Below are positions 1 through 12,203 of a DNA stretch of 64,000 bases, piece by piece. Every line of letters starts with the position of its first letter. Position 1 is the first letter of the stretch. The DNA lies in contig NW_006921532.1 in the NCBI RefSeq assembly GCF_000340215.1, forward strand, positions 9,887,172 through 9,951,171, given 5' to 3'. Origin of the DNA: Pseudocercospora fijiensis CIRAD86 (Eukaryota; Ascomycota; Dothideomycetes; Mycosphaerellales; Mycosphaerellaceae). Both the position numbers and the translations under genes were made by a program. The notes under the pieces are model-generated. The model was not told the DNA's origin, searched no databases, and worked only from the letters and a program-made list of their open reading frames with translations.

Positions 1-2220
1 GAGCGAGGTAAATAGATCTTATAGTAAGGCAGCGTTTTAGCCTATTATAGCTATATACGGTAAAACCTTAGTTGATAAGTAGACACTGTTATTATATACG
101 AATTCGGCTAGTTGTAGGAGGTTAACCTAGTCGTTAGGGTTCTTATTAATGTAGCTACGTAGGTACTGCTATAGGGTAGCATTTTGCCTCTCGGTTTGGC
201 TATCTGTTTATAGATAGAATACTATAGATAGGCGATACTTGAGTCTTAGTTGTAGGTATATCTTACTCTAATAATAAGATATAAATATCGAGCCCCGGTT
301 AGAGACTATCCCCTTAGGGGTTCCCTAATAGCTGTAGAAGATGTTATTCTATAGTAACTTAGCTAGATTAATAGCTGTCTAATCCTTCCGAGCGGGGATA
401 TAGCGAGCGCCCTTAGTAAACCGGTCTATAACGACTAGTATAGCATTAAAGACGTCCTTACTTCCCCTTCACTTAGTAGGGGGAAGACCTGTAATAAAAT
501 CTATTGTAAGCTCTGCAAATAGCTTATAGGGGATTAGTAATAAGGACAACTCGCTAAAAGGCTAATACTTTAGTGCCTTAATACGTTAGTATACGGCACA
601 CGTGTTTACGTAGTCCTTTATGTCCCGCTTACTATTTAGCTAGTAGTATATACGCGATAGTAGCTCGTACGACCTCTCTATACTATAGTAACTAGCAAGC
701 TTACTATTATAGTGTCGCTTAAGAAGCTCTTGTCTAATCGATTGTTTAGCGGGGACATAGTATCTGCCCTTAAACTTTAAGTAACCCTTGTCGTCGATCG
801 ACTAATTATTGTTACTCTTGCTAGATCGAGTCTTTCGTCTACTTATAAGCTTATCGATACGTTTAGCAGCAAAGGCGTCCCTCTGCTAAGTACGTAACAG
901 CTTATCTATAAACGATTAACTATCCCTATTTGCAAGGTTATTTAATAGCACCCTCGCTATCGAACGAGGTACGTATTATATATATCTAATAGCACTAGTA
1001 GCCGGATTAACTACAGTAGTGCTATCGCTGTTACTATATATAGCGATATCGACTAGGGAGTTATTATAACTTCTCCTATCTGTATTATTAGCCCTTGCCT
1101 TAACACGCACTATTAATATAGCAAGAGTATTAATATACTTCGAGCCGTCGCGGAGTCCGGTAAGCCGCTTATCCTACGCTTGCCTTACTACGAGGTCTAT
1201 AGCAATCTTGTACTATAGGGTTAGAAACAATGAATTAATAGATTGGGTTTCGCTATCGTAATTAGGTCGCCTCGATAGGCTATTAGTAGAGTTACTTACG
1301 CCTAGTCGATATAATATATTAAAATCGAACCCGGCGAGGTAGACGGCCTATCTAGCCTGTCGACCTATAACCCTAGTAACCTTAGTAATACTACGAAGGT
1401 TGTTATAGTCTGTATAGACCTAAATAGGGTACTAAGCACTATCGAGATAATAGCGCTAGTATTTAAAGGCTTCTACGATTGCTAAGAGCTCTTGCTCGTA
1501 GGTCTCGTACCGACGTTCTATATCGATTATCTTCCGTAAAAAGAAGGCAATTAGGTGCTAGTAGTAGTTACTATCTAACTGCTAAGACATTATAGCTAAT
1601 ACAGCGAACTATAAAGCGTTAGTCTCAATTCGGATCTGCTTGTTTAGTACAAAATAGTATAACAAGGGGACTTTAGTAAAGCGTTGCTTTAAGCCGTTAA
1701 AAGCGGCTTATGCCTTATTAGTCTATTTGAGTTCTCTAGAAGGGTTTGCCTTAGTCTTAGTAAGTTTAGTAAGTAGCATTATATGCCTCGAATAGCCCTT
1801 AATAAAGCGGCGGTAAAAGTTAGTAAAACCTAGGAACGATTAAAGCTCTTTAATACTAGTAGGCGTTAGCTACTTAGTAATAGTCGTAATCCGATTAGGA
1901 TTAGCCTTAACACTATTAGTTAATACGAGGAAGCTAAGGAAGGGCACCTCTTTAGCAGCGAAGGTGCATTTAGAGGGTTTGTAGTACAAGCTATAGGCCC
2001 GTAGGCGGTCGAGTACCTTACGTACGGCGGCCTAATATTCCGCAATGTTAGGTAAGTGTATATAGACTAGGATATCGTCTAGATAGACTACGTAGAGGTA
2101 GTCTAATAGGCCTAATAGGGCCCGATTAATATAGGACTAGAATGTTATAGGGGCATTAGCTAGGCCGAATAGTATAACTAAGTACTTAAAATAGCTATAG
2201 CGAGTACAGAAGGCTGTCTT

Positions 2221-2412
2221 CTATTTATTACCCTTAGGAATGCGAATGCGGTAATAGGCGTCCTTAATGTCTAATATAGTATAGAAGTAGGCGCTAGAAA
2301 GGCGGTCGAGGGTCTTATTAATAAGCGGAAGTAGATAGCGGTCTTTAATAGTAACAGCATTAAGCCCTCTATAATTAATGTATAAACGCAGGCTACTATC
2401 CTTTTTTAGCAC
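2221..2412 (-). pseudogene. Reverse transcriptase fragment of element D
   Basis: Longest surviving open piece of the element D polymerase. It holds the RT landmarks YRGLNAVTIKDRY and LDIKDAYYRIRIPKG, typical of Ty3/Gypsy RT between the fingers and the first catalytic block. The YxDD block lies further downstream on the minus strand, in sequence interrupted by stops. Not functional as it stands. Confidence 0.88.
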
Positions 2413-4879
2413 GAATAGGATAGGTGCACTAGTAGGGCTGTTGCTATACTGAATTCGACTATTAGCTAGGTTCTTATCTAGGTACTTACGTAGTATAGCA
2501 AGCTCGCGTTTACTAAGGTTGTAGAGGGGACTAAAGGGGACCTCTTTGCCCTATATAATATCGATCTTATAGTCCGTCTCTTTAAACATAGGCAATATCG
2601 ATGCTAGGTAGTGTTTAAAGATATTAATATAGGTCTCTCGAACAGGCTAAGGTATACGAGCAAGCTGTTTAGGGTCTATGCTATTAGGGGGCATAGGTTT
2701 ATCGTTATTACCTAATAGGTCGACTATTAGGCTAGCTATAGCAGGTGTTAGGTTGCCGATAAATAGGACCCTAATATTATTAGGGCACTCGCTAACGTCG
2801 ATATACTTAATATCCTCTTTCCTAGCGATTCTAAATCGCTATTATTAACTACCTAAATCTATAGCGATAGTATAGTGCTTAGGAACAGGGTTGCTAATAA
2901 CAATAGTAGCTCCCCTATATAGGTTGTCTATATCTACTACGTAGGTAGTAAAGTCTAGTAGGCGTTTATTTCCGAGGTCGTCCTTTAGAACTATAGGAAT
3001 ATAGTAGGCCCTATAGGTCAAGTGCCGAGCGTTATTAAACTAAGTAAGGGTTAGCAGGTTAGCCCTATTTAATTGTCGAAGGTCTAATTGCTTAGCTAAG
3101 CGATAGCTAATAAGGGCACTAACTGAATTTCCTAGATCTAGTATAACCTTAGTCTTATAGTTAGTTCTATACGTATCCTATATAAGGCAGGTACGTATAA
3201 TAGCTAGCATAATGTCGATAGTTTTACGCCGTATAAGGCTAATAGTTAGTACGGCGCTTATTCTTTTTTCGAAGGTTGGCCTATAGGGATAGCGTTAGCT
3301 ACTAAGAGGTGCTTTCGGTGCTTAGCGGTAGTACGGTCGATTCGGGCCTAGTCCTTAGGTTTATCGTATTAGCCTAGCAGATAGCTAGTACTATCGCAAT
3401 TGAAGCACTTTAATCTAGTTAGGAGGTTACTATAGCTACTATTAGTCGAGCGGTTAGCGTTATAAGGATACGAGCCCCTTCTACGGCCCCTATTACAGCC
3501 TCCTCTATATAGCCGTCGGCTACGGCCTCTTCTACGGTCGTTATTACTATTCCTATTATTAGCATTGTTATTCTAGTAGGACCCTTAGCCGTTGCCTCTA
3601 CGGGCACTACGATTGCCGCGGTTAGTACTAGCTAGTCGGATCCTCGATTCTAGTCGTTACTAGAGCTAAACAGCCCGTTCGGCGGTTTCTACTTCGACTA
3701 TAAATTAAATGCGTATTAGATTAGCTTATTCGAATATACGGCGACGGTCTAATTCGAGGATAAGCTCCTATCTAAGTTTTAGGCGTATCTCGGAGATCTA
3801 TATAGAATTAGTCTTAGGCGGAAGGTCGTCTTTAAGGGTTTTTAAATAGGCCTCGAATAAGCGGGCCGATTAATTAGTCTTTTGCTTAGCTCGAAGGTAC
3901 TAGTCCTAAGTATATTGTTGCCTTAGTATAGGGTTTCTAAGGGTGTCTAGCATAATAGTTTTATAGGTTTGCTACTAAATAGCGGTCTAATTAGTAAGGG
4001 AGTCGAAATAGTTATCCTAGGTGCGTTTTAGGTCTCTATTAATATATTATATAGCATAGACGACTAACGAGTAATCGTCCGGAAGAGCCCTAGGTGCGTT
4101 TCGCTAGTTAAGCTTATAGTTACGAATGTAGTCGTTATATTGCTTTCGGCTAGAGCTATCAAATACGGTACAGTCCTTAAGTTTAGTATCCTTCTTCTAG
4201 ACTAGGACTAATAGTAAGGAAGGCCCTACTATCGGCTTAGTATTAGTTATTAGAGCTTCCTATAGACGGCGAATTTCGAGGAGGTTGTCCTTTAGCTATT
4301 GTTCTTAACGTAAAGTAGCGAGCCTGTTTTAGGTAGCTTCTTAAAGTCTCGCTACTAGCTAGGGGCTAAAGGCTAGTTAGCTATATCGACGGTTAACAAT
4401 ATTACTAAGAATGTCGTTAACGGGCAACGAGGGGTTATCCCCTTCGATTATAGGTTCTTTAGCAGGCCCTCTAGTAGGCTCTTTAGTAGGAGGCACTTTA
4501 GCAGGTACTTTAGTAGGCACTTTAGTAGGCACTATGCTACTAGTATTGTTATTGCTAGCGCTACTAGCGGCGCCCCGGTTGTTGTTGCTTCGTAATAAGC
4601 CGGCTATTATAAGGGGTAATACTAATAATATATTATAGGCCCCTAAGATACGGATGTAGCGGAATTAGTAGATATCGGCTTAGTGCGATTAACTTAGTAT
4701 AATAGGCTATATAGAAGGCCTTACTTAATAATTGGTACGGTTGTTTTAATAGAATAGTACGTATAGGTCCCGTTCTTCGGGCGTAATATAGTTAAATCGA
4801 TAGTTTTCGTAGCTATACCGCTAAAAGCTTAAAATAAGGACTATCTAGCTACTACCCTTAAAGGGTAGATCGAATACTA

Positions 4880-5076
4880 TATAATACGGGTATGTTAGTA
4901 GGTAGATAGGGTAGTAGTAGGTATAGGTAGTATTCGATAAGGAGCTAGGAGGAGAGGGAGGAAGGTAGGCAAGTTAGCCTATTACTAAGCGCCAAGCCCT
5001 GCCTAAGGCATCAAGCCCCTAGCTTTACTCGAGCCCGGTTACATACTAATTACGTATAACCTCTTTAGTCCTAACA
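4880..5076 (-). repeat. 5' LTR of element D
   Basis: 197 bp. Read on the minus strand it starts TGTTAGGACTAAAGAGG and ends in TTATA. It matches the two LTRs of element E (45588-45785 and 48441-48637) and the fragment at 11657-11840, with mostly C/T and G/A differences. Boundaries were set by where these copies stop matching. Confidence 0.8.
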
Positions 5077-6830
5077 CAGAGGTTTAAGAAGGCTATAGAT
5101 AAAATCGAATTAGAAAAAGCGACTCGCTATATACTCGCCGCCGGCTCGTAGATCGCCGATTAGTATATATTATTTATAAACTTAATTATTCTAGCTTCCT
5201 AGTTCCGAGCCGCCGCTAACTAACTACGTACTACTAATAGCTTATCTAACTCTATTAGTTCTAGCTCTACCCCTATAGCTATATACTCCTTAACTAGCTA
5301 TTAAAAAAGCAAGTAAGTAAAGCGGTAAATACGCTCTATATTATAGCTATTCTCGCTACTACTTAATAGATACGAGAAGCTATAAATCTATAATACTATC
5401 TAATACTAAGAAAGCGTAGCCTCGGGTAGGTAGGCTTTAAGATCTAGGAATTAGCGAGTCTATAGCGAGTCTATAGCGAGTACTATAGAATCTAATATAT
5501 ACCGAATCCCTAAAGGTATTGCTCTATATTATTAAATACGCTATTAGGTATAGGAACACTTTAATAAGAATGCCCGCTAAGCTCTAGATAATAGTATAGA
5601 ATATACGGAATACCTAGTATAATATATAGTCGATTAGCCTACTTCCGGATATAATAGCTATTCTAGAGGTAGACAAATTCGAGGACTTAATTACGCTTAA
5701 TAGTATATAGATTACAAGGAAGGCAATCCGATCCGCTAGTAGCTTAGTATCGTATAGTAACTCGCGTAGTAACTCGTAGAAATAGCCTCTCTAGCTATCT
5801 AGTATAGGTACTTACTAGCGCTACTATACCTTAATCCGCTAGTTTGTCTTACTCGTACTATATTTAAAGTAGTCCTCGAAGGCTAGCGGTTATTCCGGGT
5901 TACTACGAGTTGTAAGCCGAGTCTTATACTTACTATAAGCGTCCGTAGCTAGAATCGTCTCTACCCTACGGTCTAATCGGACAATCTATAGTATTATACT
6001 ACGATTCCGGATCGTTATAAGGTATTAAGCTAGTATAGAGATAGCTATCCAGCTAGTAATACCTATATAGATCTAGACAATATAACGCGAGTAAATATTA
6101 ATCGCTATATAGATCTATATCCCCTAATACTTAAATTAATAATAAGTATCTATTAATATTACGTAACTAGGGCTAGGTATAATAATCGCTCTATAGTACT
6201 CTCGCGCCCGCTCGTAGCGAACTCGCAATCCTTTAGGATTTAGTAAGGAAGCTATAGGATATAGGCGATCTCTACTAATAATATTATATTTAGACCTAAT
6301 AGAGGTATATAGGTACCGTCGGCTAAAGGACTCTACTATAGACTTCTCGAGCTCTTCCTATAAGACCTCTATAATCTACTCTTTCGCTTCTATCTATCTA
6401 TTTATTAATAACGCCTTCTTTAATCTAAGCTTTTAATATATCTATTAATATCTCCGCTAGCTAATTCTAAACCTATCCGCCTATAGTACTTAAACCGCCT
6501 CTTTATTAGTTAACCGTAGAACGTAGAAGGTATATACGATCCGGATCTTTAGTACCTCGATATCGTTAACTTAGTAATAGTAAGTATAGTAGCTATAGTT
6601 AATATTCTACTCTTTAAGCCTTCGTTTAAGTATATTAAGGGATATCTAATAACTAGTCTCCTATATAAGGTACTATACGATTGCTTCTCGTATAGTACCG
6701 CTATAGACTTAAGATATTATCTAAGCCTTCTATAGCGATAAATCGATACGTAGAGGTATTCTACGAGTTGATAGCGACTATAGTACGAGTCGTAGAAGGT
6801 TAAATATAAAGAATTAGGTAGTAATAGCGG
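5077..6830. other. RIP-mutated AT-rich DNA, no identifiable gene
   Basis: Same CA/TG-poor composition as the transposon block, with no frame I could assign to a family. A short tandem run of the unit TATAGCGAGTC lies near 5455-5480. Probably decayed transposon sequence. Composition changes to normal near 6830-6860, just before the LMBR1 gene. Confidence 0.6.
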
Positions 6831-7058
6831 TAAGAAGTGTAAGAAACCCCGCATTGAGCCTCCGGTATTATATTGGCCTCCCTACCTGCGTCATTGTCGT
6901 CGCTTTGTGGCCGCGACCTCCGTAACTTACATGTAGGCCGACTCTCAGGCGCATCACCACCAACAATTGCATTTCCGTCGCGTGAGACACCACTGCGAAC
7001 ATCTCCTCACATGGCGAGCGCATCAAGTCGGCGGCGCACGCGATAAACACGTATCACC

Positions 7059-9125
7059 ATGGCGACCGAGTCGTCACTCAGCTCCAACATCTTTGCGACG
7101 ACCTCAGCGGCAGCAATAGCCCTACTCGTACTCTTGCTGATCAGATACTACCTCCCGCTGCGAAGCACTCCTGCATACCTCCTCCTGCCCGTATTCTTGG
7201 CCTTATTCCTGCCGGCGAGTATCATCATACTAGTCCCTGTTGATCTGGCATCCGTGGAAAGGAATAGCGATGAGCACGCCCAAGGCTTCTGGCTGCCAGA
7301 AAGAGCGCTGTTGGTGACGTGGAGGATCACATACTGGTTGACGTTCATCTTAACTTGGTTCTTACTCCCCTTCCTGGGTGAATACTGCGATTCGGGCTAT
7401 CGAGATGCCACGCACCGGTCAATCTACTCTCTACGAGCCAACTTCCGCTATCAACTGATCGTACTGGCGAGCGGCATCGCTGGACTGGTCTATTTCATCT
7501 GGGAAAATGGATTCCATGCGGAGAGCATCAAAGGTCTGGTGATGGCTTTGGCCTACGCTTGGGGCTTGATTCTGGGATTAGGATTGATGGGACACGGACT
7601 GGTTGCTTTGCCTCGCCGCTTGTTCAAGAACGCCAAAGTTAGCAATCGTCTGCGCTGGCTGCACTCGCAAGCGCCGAGAGTTAAGGACAAGCTTGACGAC
7701 GCTTTAGACAAGTTAGAGCAGTTGGAACACACAGTTCTCCAGCTCAAGAGGCATAAAGGAGGAGCCAGTCGAGAGCAGCAGTCATGGATCGATGAGCTTG
7801 CGGAAACGTCTAGTCTCCCCGACACGAGACCTGGCATGGCCGCTGCTATACAAGCCACAAGTCCAAGCATACCTGCTGTCGTGACCGATCGTTATCTGGC
7901 AGATCTCACGCGTAAATTGAAGAGGGCACGACACCGCAAGGCAAGGTTTGTCGACGAGTGGGACCAGCTGGTGGAAAGAGCGTGGAAGCTGCAGACCATT
8001 CTCGATGCAGCGACCTCGAAGAAGCTGGACTTTGGCCGCAGCTCCGGAAGCACCTTGCTCGTAAACCGTCTGACATTTCTCACCCCATCAATGCGGTTCT
8101 ATCTCCACATGAACATTATCCCGGCTACCCGCATTGCCGTTTCGGCAGTCCTTGGGATCATGTCCGTCTTCGTCGTATGGAGCGAACTGGTCAAGGCATT
8201 TGCGCCGTCGCTTTCCATCATCGGAATCACCGTGGTCCATGCTGGCAAAGTCAATTTTGGTGGTCAGATTATTGCTGCCGTATGGCTCCTGTACATGGAC
8301 ACTGCGGCGCTGTACGCAATAGCAGACGTCAAAGTATGGGGCAATCGTGCTCTGGTCAAGCGCCAGACCTATGCCGAGAGTGCCTGTTGGTACTCACTGC
8401 AGGTGGCCAAGCTTACAGTGCCGCTGTCTTACAACTTCATCACAATGATGCCCGACGAAGTCTTCAAAGACACAATGTTCTTCCAGTTCCTTGGGAAGCT
8501 CATTCAACTGACACCGCTGGGCCAAGGCTTTAGCGCATTCTTCCCGTGCTTCTTGCTCCTACCCGTTCTGGCTACACTGTTCAACTTGTATGGTAAGACG
8601 AAGAATGTGTTTGGCTTTGGAGTGCTCGAAGATGAGAGCGACGAAAATCCTTCCGGCTTCGGCACAGGCGGCTGGAGGGAGGGAAAGGCTCTCGTCGACC
8701 GGGAATTGCAATCCCGCGGAACCGATGGGACTCTAAGCCTCGATGATCGTGACTCTTCTCTTGACCTCGAACGTGGGCCTGATAGCAGACTTCTACCAGG
8801 TCGAAGTTTTGGACCGCCACGAGAAGACCGAGGACGACAGCCTGCGTTTCGAGACGATGGTGTCCGGGAAGCCAACAGACACTTCAATGCCATCACCAAT
8901 CAAGAAGATCCCGAGGATGACAGCCCTAGGCACTTCTACCAAGATATTGGTGAACGCGTGAAGAACACTTTTGACACGGCAGGTGCACCCCATTGGATGA
9001 AGAATATTGGAAGCGCATTCAAGGGTCCCAAGTGGATGCAGAACGATCAGCGGGACGATAGCGGAGGGTCTGCAATATCGAGATGGTTTGGAGGCAGACC
9101 CGAAGATGGCAGACTTAGATTATAG
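7059..9125 (+). CDS. LMBR1-domain multi-pass membrane protein (LMBD2-like)
   Basis: Intronless 688-residue protein. Hydrophobic segments near residues 14-32, 43-62, 85-108, 133-150 and 160-185 are followed by a charged, coiled-coil-prone region (about 195-330). More membrane segments lie near 355-380, 385-400, 405-425 and 495-515, and the C-terminal tail (from about 525) is polar, rich in Asp, Arg and Ser. This two-bundle layout around a cytosolic coiled coil is that of the LMBR1/LMBD2 family, whose exact role in fungi I do not know. The start is the first ATG after the RIP boundary, in context accATGg. It converges on mcsA with 154 bp between the stop codons. Family call is firm, function is not. 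Confidence 0.85.
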   Translation: MATESSLSSNIFATTSAAAIALLVLLLIRYYLPLRSTPAYLLLPVFLALFLPASIIILVPVDLASVERNSDEHAQGFWLPERALLVTWRITYWLTFILTWFLLPFLGEYCDSGYRDATHRSIYSLRANFRYQLIVLASGIAGLVYFIWENGFHAESIKGLVMALAYAWGLILGLGLMGHGLVALPRRLFKNAKVSNRLRWLHSQAPRVKDKLDDALDKLEQLEHTVLQLKRHKGGASREQQSWIDELAETSSLPDTRPGMAAAIQATSPSIPAVVTDRYLADLTRKLKRARHRKARFVDEWDQLVERAWKLQTILDAATSKKLDFGRSSGSTLLVNRLTFLTPSMRFYLHMNIIPATRIAVSAVLGIMSVFVVWSELVKAFAPSLSIIGITVVHAGKVNFGGQIIAAVWLLYMDTAALYAIADVKVWGNRALVKRQTYAESACWYSLQVAKLTVPLSYNFITMMPDEVFKDTMFFQFLGKLIQLTPLGQGFSAFFPCFLLLPVLATLFNLYGKTKNVFGFGVLEDESDENPSGFGTGGWREGKALVDRELQSRGTDGTLSLDDRDSSLDLERGPDSRLLPGRSFGPPREDRGRQPAFRDDGVREANRHFNAITNQEDPEDDSPRHFYQDIGERVKNTFDTAGAPHWMKNIGSAFKGPKWMQNDQRDDSGGSAISRWFGGRPEDGRLRL

Positions 9126-9279
9126 AATAGCTTTGTTGAATTTAGCGCAGGAGTTGCATAGGTCAGGCTGAAATCAGCTTTTCGAACTCACTTGCTTGGA
9201 TCATGATCGTTGGGAGAGAGTAGCTTTCTGAAATTCTATCCATGCAGATATCTGACAAAATGTGTACAAAACTCCAAGC

Positions 9280-10762
9280 CTACGCCTCGGCAAGCTTCAG
9301 CAATCCTTTAAGATCAATCGACTTGGGTCTCTCGATAGGCAGACCAAGTGCACGATCCCAGACCAGCTGCGCAAGTGGCCCCAAACCTCTGCTGACACCG
9401 AAAGTTGCCGTGTAGTATAGCGTATTGTGGAAGCCGTAGTGGTGGAAGAGGACTCCAGACGCGCTATCGACGTTAGGGAACGGGTTCTTGGTCTTGCCGT
9501 GTTCTGAGAGCACGCCTGGTGCGATCTCGCTGTTCTTCTTGACGAGCTGGAAGACAGGGTTCTCGGCAATCTCCTTGCGAGAAGAGGCGAAATCCATCAG
9601 AGCCTCGAATCGTGGATCTGGCTTGCGAAGCACGGCGTGGCCGTAACCTGGCACCACACGGCCAGACTTGAGCGTTGACCAGAGGTAGTCGGTTACATCT
9701 TTGTCGCTGAAGTTGGTGCCAATGTGGTCCTTCATTTGGAGGATCCACCGCAGAACTTCTTGTGCTGCCAGACCATGTAGTGGACCAGCGAGACCTTGAA
9801 GACCGGCGGAGTAGGCGAGGTACGGATCCGAAAGCGCAGATCCAACCAAATGTGTTGTGTGTGCAGAGACGTTACCACCTTCGTGGTCACCGTGAAGTGC
9901 GAGGTAGAGGCGCAGCAAGTCGTGGAAATTCTCGTTCTCCTTTCCGCCCTTGCCGAGCATGGCAGCGAAGTTCTGCGACCAGTCGTGGTTCACGTCGACT
10001 TCTCCTGGAAGGGCACCACCGCCGCAGTATGCATTCTGGTGGATCTTGGCTGCCACAGTTGGGAGCTTGGCGAGCAGGTTGATACAGTCGTCAAATGTCG
10101 GCTCCCAATAGTCGGCTTTGTTGAGGCCTTGTTCGTATGCTCGTGCGAACTTGGATTCGTACTGCAAAGCAGAGACTGCGCAGGCAAATTGGGTCATTGG
10201 ATGCAAGTCCTTCGGAAAGTCGTCGAGCATCTTATTAACGAATGCTGGAAGCTGTGCCTTCTCTGCCAACTCTTTGCTGAAGGCCCTGGTCTGGTTGGTG
10301 CTTGGTACTTGTCCGGTGAGAAGCAGCCAGAACATTGCCTCGGGAAGCATCTCCGTGCCAGTGTTTCCCTTGGGCAGCTCCTTCTGGCAGTCCTTGATCG
10401 ACTTGCCGTGGAATCGAATGCCCTCATTGGCATCCAGCACAGACCCCTCCCATACCATTGCCTTGAGACCTCGCATGCCTCCGAGCGTGTTCTCAATCTT
10501 GACCTCTCCGATCGTCTTCGATGAGTGCGCCTTGACCTTCTTCAGTAGCTCTCTCTTCTCGGGGATGACAGCCTTGAGGGTCTCTTTGAGATCTGGCTCG
10601 GCTGTTGCATAGCTGCGAGAGGCATTGCAGACGATGTTGACGTTTTGTGGAAGCTGCGTGGACCCAGACCAGTCAGGCTCAAGTATTCTGGGAAGTGCTG
10701 GACGGACTGCCTACCTTGGAAGCTCTGAGAGCTCGTGTAGCAGACCTTGCAGACAGTGCCAT
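9280..10762 (-). CDS. mcsA: 2-methylcitrate synthase, mitochondrial (also citrate synthase-active family)
   Basis: Model: complement of join(9280..10653, 10715..10762), 473 residues. Exon 1 encodes MALSARSATRALRASK, an Arg/Ala/Ser-rich mitochondrial presequence; a 61 bp intron has donor GTAGGC, a CTGAC branch site and acceptor CAG. The enzyme condenses propionyl-CoA with oxaloacetate to 2-methylcitrate, the first step of the methylcitrate cycle. The citrate synthase triad fits: His309 (GPLHGL), His355 (VPGYGHAVLRKPDPR) and Asp412 (NPFPNVDSASG). Spacing of 46 and 57 matches the family. Overall wording (LKAMVWEGSVLDANEGIRFHG, DYWEPTFDDC) is that of the Aspergillus McsA group rather than housekeeping CitA, as recalled without alignment. 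Only about 270 bp of unmutated DNA lies upstream before RIP-mutated repeats. Confidence 0.9.
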
Positions 10763-11030
10763 GGTTGCTGTGAGTGTGTGCTGTGTGAGGCCTCAAGGCT
10801 GGGCTGGGAGCAGAGGCAAGATGGTAGAAAATGTGCTGTTTGCCGAACTCGCCTGCTTGTTCGGACTGGGCGCCTACGAGTTCCGAGCTACAATTTTTTG
10901 GGGAGCAGGCAGGCCGGTCGGGTGAAGCCTGATGCGGTGCGGGTACAGCTGCAATGCGAAGCGGATAGCCTCGGCAAAGCGGGACGGCTAACACGGACGT
11001 CACCGCGTACATAAGCGAGATGGACGACAA
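10763..11030 (-). promoter_or_regulatory. mcsA upstream region, truncated by the repeat block
   Basis: Normal-composition DNA between the mcsA start codon and the abrupt change to CA/TG-poor repeat sequence near 11030. Frames here lack a family and have no consistent coding look, so I take it as 5' UTR and promoter. Individual sites cannot be named from sequence alone. Confidence 0.5.
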
Positions 11031-11330
11031 CCTAATAGTTGCTGACTTATTTTAGGTTGAGTATACCTAGGGGTCGGATATTCTATTCCTATAGGTTTCT
11101 ACTATTCCTATATAGAATATCTAACTCGTATACCTTAGTATCCGGCTAGAAGTATAGAAATAGGATATTAATATAGTATATAGGCCTATAGTCGCGGCTT
11201 ACTATATTTAAACGAGTTTAGGTTTATAAAGTCGGAATAGCCTATATCTACTTAAAATCGAGGATTTAACTACTATAATTAGTAATAGCTAAGAAGACTA
11301 TACTATAGTCGCGTATTATATATATAGACC

Positions 11331-11380
<50 letters not shown>

Positions 11381-11656
11381 TAACTAAATACTATCTCCTT
11401 TTCTTATATAGCTAGTAAAGTCGCTATAGATAACCCTATTATTCTCGCTCTTATTAGTAGTATAGTCGCTAGAGCTACGCCTACTATCTTAATAGCTTTC
11501 TAGGACTTATTATATTCTCGAAGTAGTCGGAAACGATAGTATAGGCCTATAGGCGTAGTTTAAACGCTAATAGAGCCCTCGAAGAGTAGGAGAGAGGTAT
11601 TTTAGTAGCCTAGTCGTCTAGAAGACTATTATTATATAGTAACTAGTCTATAATAG
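11031..11656. other. RIP-mutated AT-rich DNA at the left edge of the transposon block
   Basis: No gene or family recognised. Composition is that of mutated repeats and it contains the AT microsatellite described separately. Confidence 0.6.
11335..11378. repeat. (AT)22 microsatellite
   Basis: A 44 bp uninterrupted run of alternating A and T within the RIP-mutated DNA. Simple slippage repeat. Confidence 0.97.
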
Positions 11657-12203
11657 TATTAGAGAGTATATAAAAGGCATATAGCTAGCTAAGTAAAGCT
11701 AGGGTCTTAGTGCCTTAGCTAGGGCCTAGCGCTTAGCGTTAGCCTAGCTTCCTAACCTTCCTCTTCCTCCTTTATAGATTTTATTAAATAATATACGCTT
11801 TTAACTATACTATCTATCTACTTACCTAACCTATATTATATAGCATTCGATCTACCTTTTAAGGGCTATAGCTAGACAGTTAATTAATTTAGTAATACGG
11901 CTTAAAGTTTATACTAAAATAAGCCTCCTACTAAGATAAGACCTATACGCTAAGAAACTACTAATTTAACCGCGCTAATTACTAATACTAACCTAGGCCT
12001 TCTATACGGCCTATTCGACTAATTTAATCGTACTAATTATAAATATACTATTCCGCTATATCCGCGCTACTAGAAGACCTATTATCGACTAAATAATACG
12101 TATCGGCAAAATAAATAACTATAATAATACTATAAGTAAGTGCTATATTATAGGCTAACGAGATAGTTATCTAATATTCGGACTGCCTAACCTCGGGCCC
12201 CTA
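11657..12203 (+). mobile_element. Truncated D/E-family LTR element (LTR plus start of gag)
   Basis: 11657-11840 matches the D/E LTR, including the CTTAGTGCCTTAGCTAGGG region and the TTATA end. The internal start matches E (ATTCGATCTACC, then the stretch CTTCTATACGGCCTATT). The match ends near 12100-12200, where element A begins at 12204. No pol sequence is present. Confidence 0.75.

Larger units (their letters stand above)
1..5076 (-). mobile_element. RIP-degraded Ty3/Gypsy LTR retrotransposon (element D), 3' part cut by window start
   Basis: Gag-pol remnant read right to left. Minus-strand signatures in the expected order: gag with a zinc-knuckle-like CFNC near 3400 and a Lys/Pro/Glu/Thr repeat at 4440-4545; protease-like LDLGNSVSALISYRLA near 3090-3160; reverse transcriptase at 2221-2412 (SLRLYINYRGLNAVTIKDRY, then LDIKDAYYRIRI); RNase H with RYETYEQELLAIVEAFKY near 1440-1510; integrase with IDFITGLPPT near 470-520. 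Frames are broken by TAG/TAA stops, as RIP would produce. The LTR on the right is 4880-5076; the other LTR lies outside the window. The gag region matches element E at 45588-48637, which lies in the opposite orientation. Confidence 0.9.

Noticed and set aside
3419..3607. 62-codon minus-strand frame rich in Ile/Val/Ala
   Set aside because: Out-of-frame reading of the Arg/Gly/Asn-rich part of gag that precedes the zinc knuckle.
4411..4638. Plus-strand frame with hydrophobic Gly/Leu/Val repeats, and its twin at 46028-46240 on the minus strand
   Set aside because: Both are antisense to the same gag repeat of elements D and E (a 12 bp tandem unit around CTTTAGTAGGCA). The sense strand gives a Lys/Pro/Glu/Thr repeat followed by a zinc knuckle, so the membrane-like look is a shadow.
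7553..7870. Antisense frames within the LMBR1 gene, and similar ones within mcsA, mclA, the ligase and the transhydrogenase
   Set aside because: These are shadows of well-supported genes in G/C-rich codon usage; none has a family signature.
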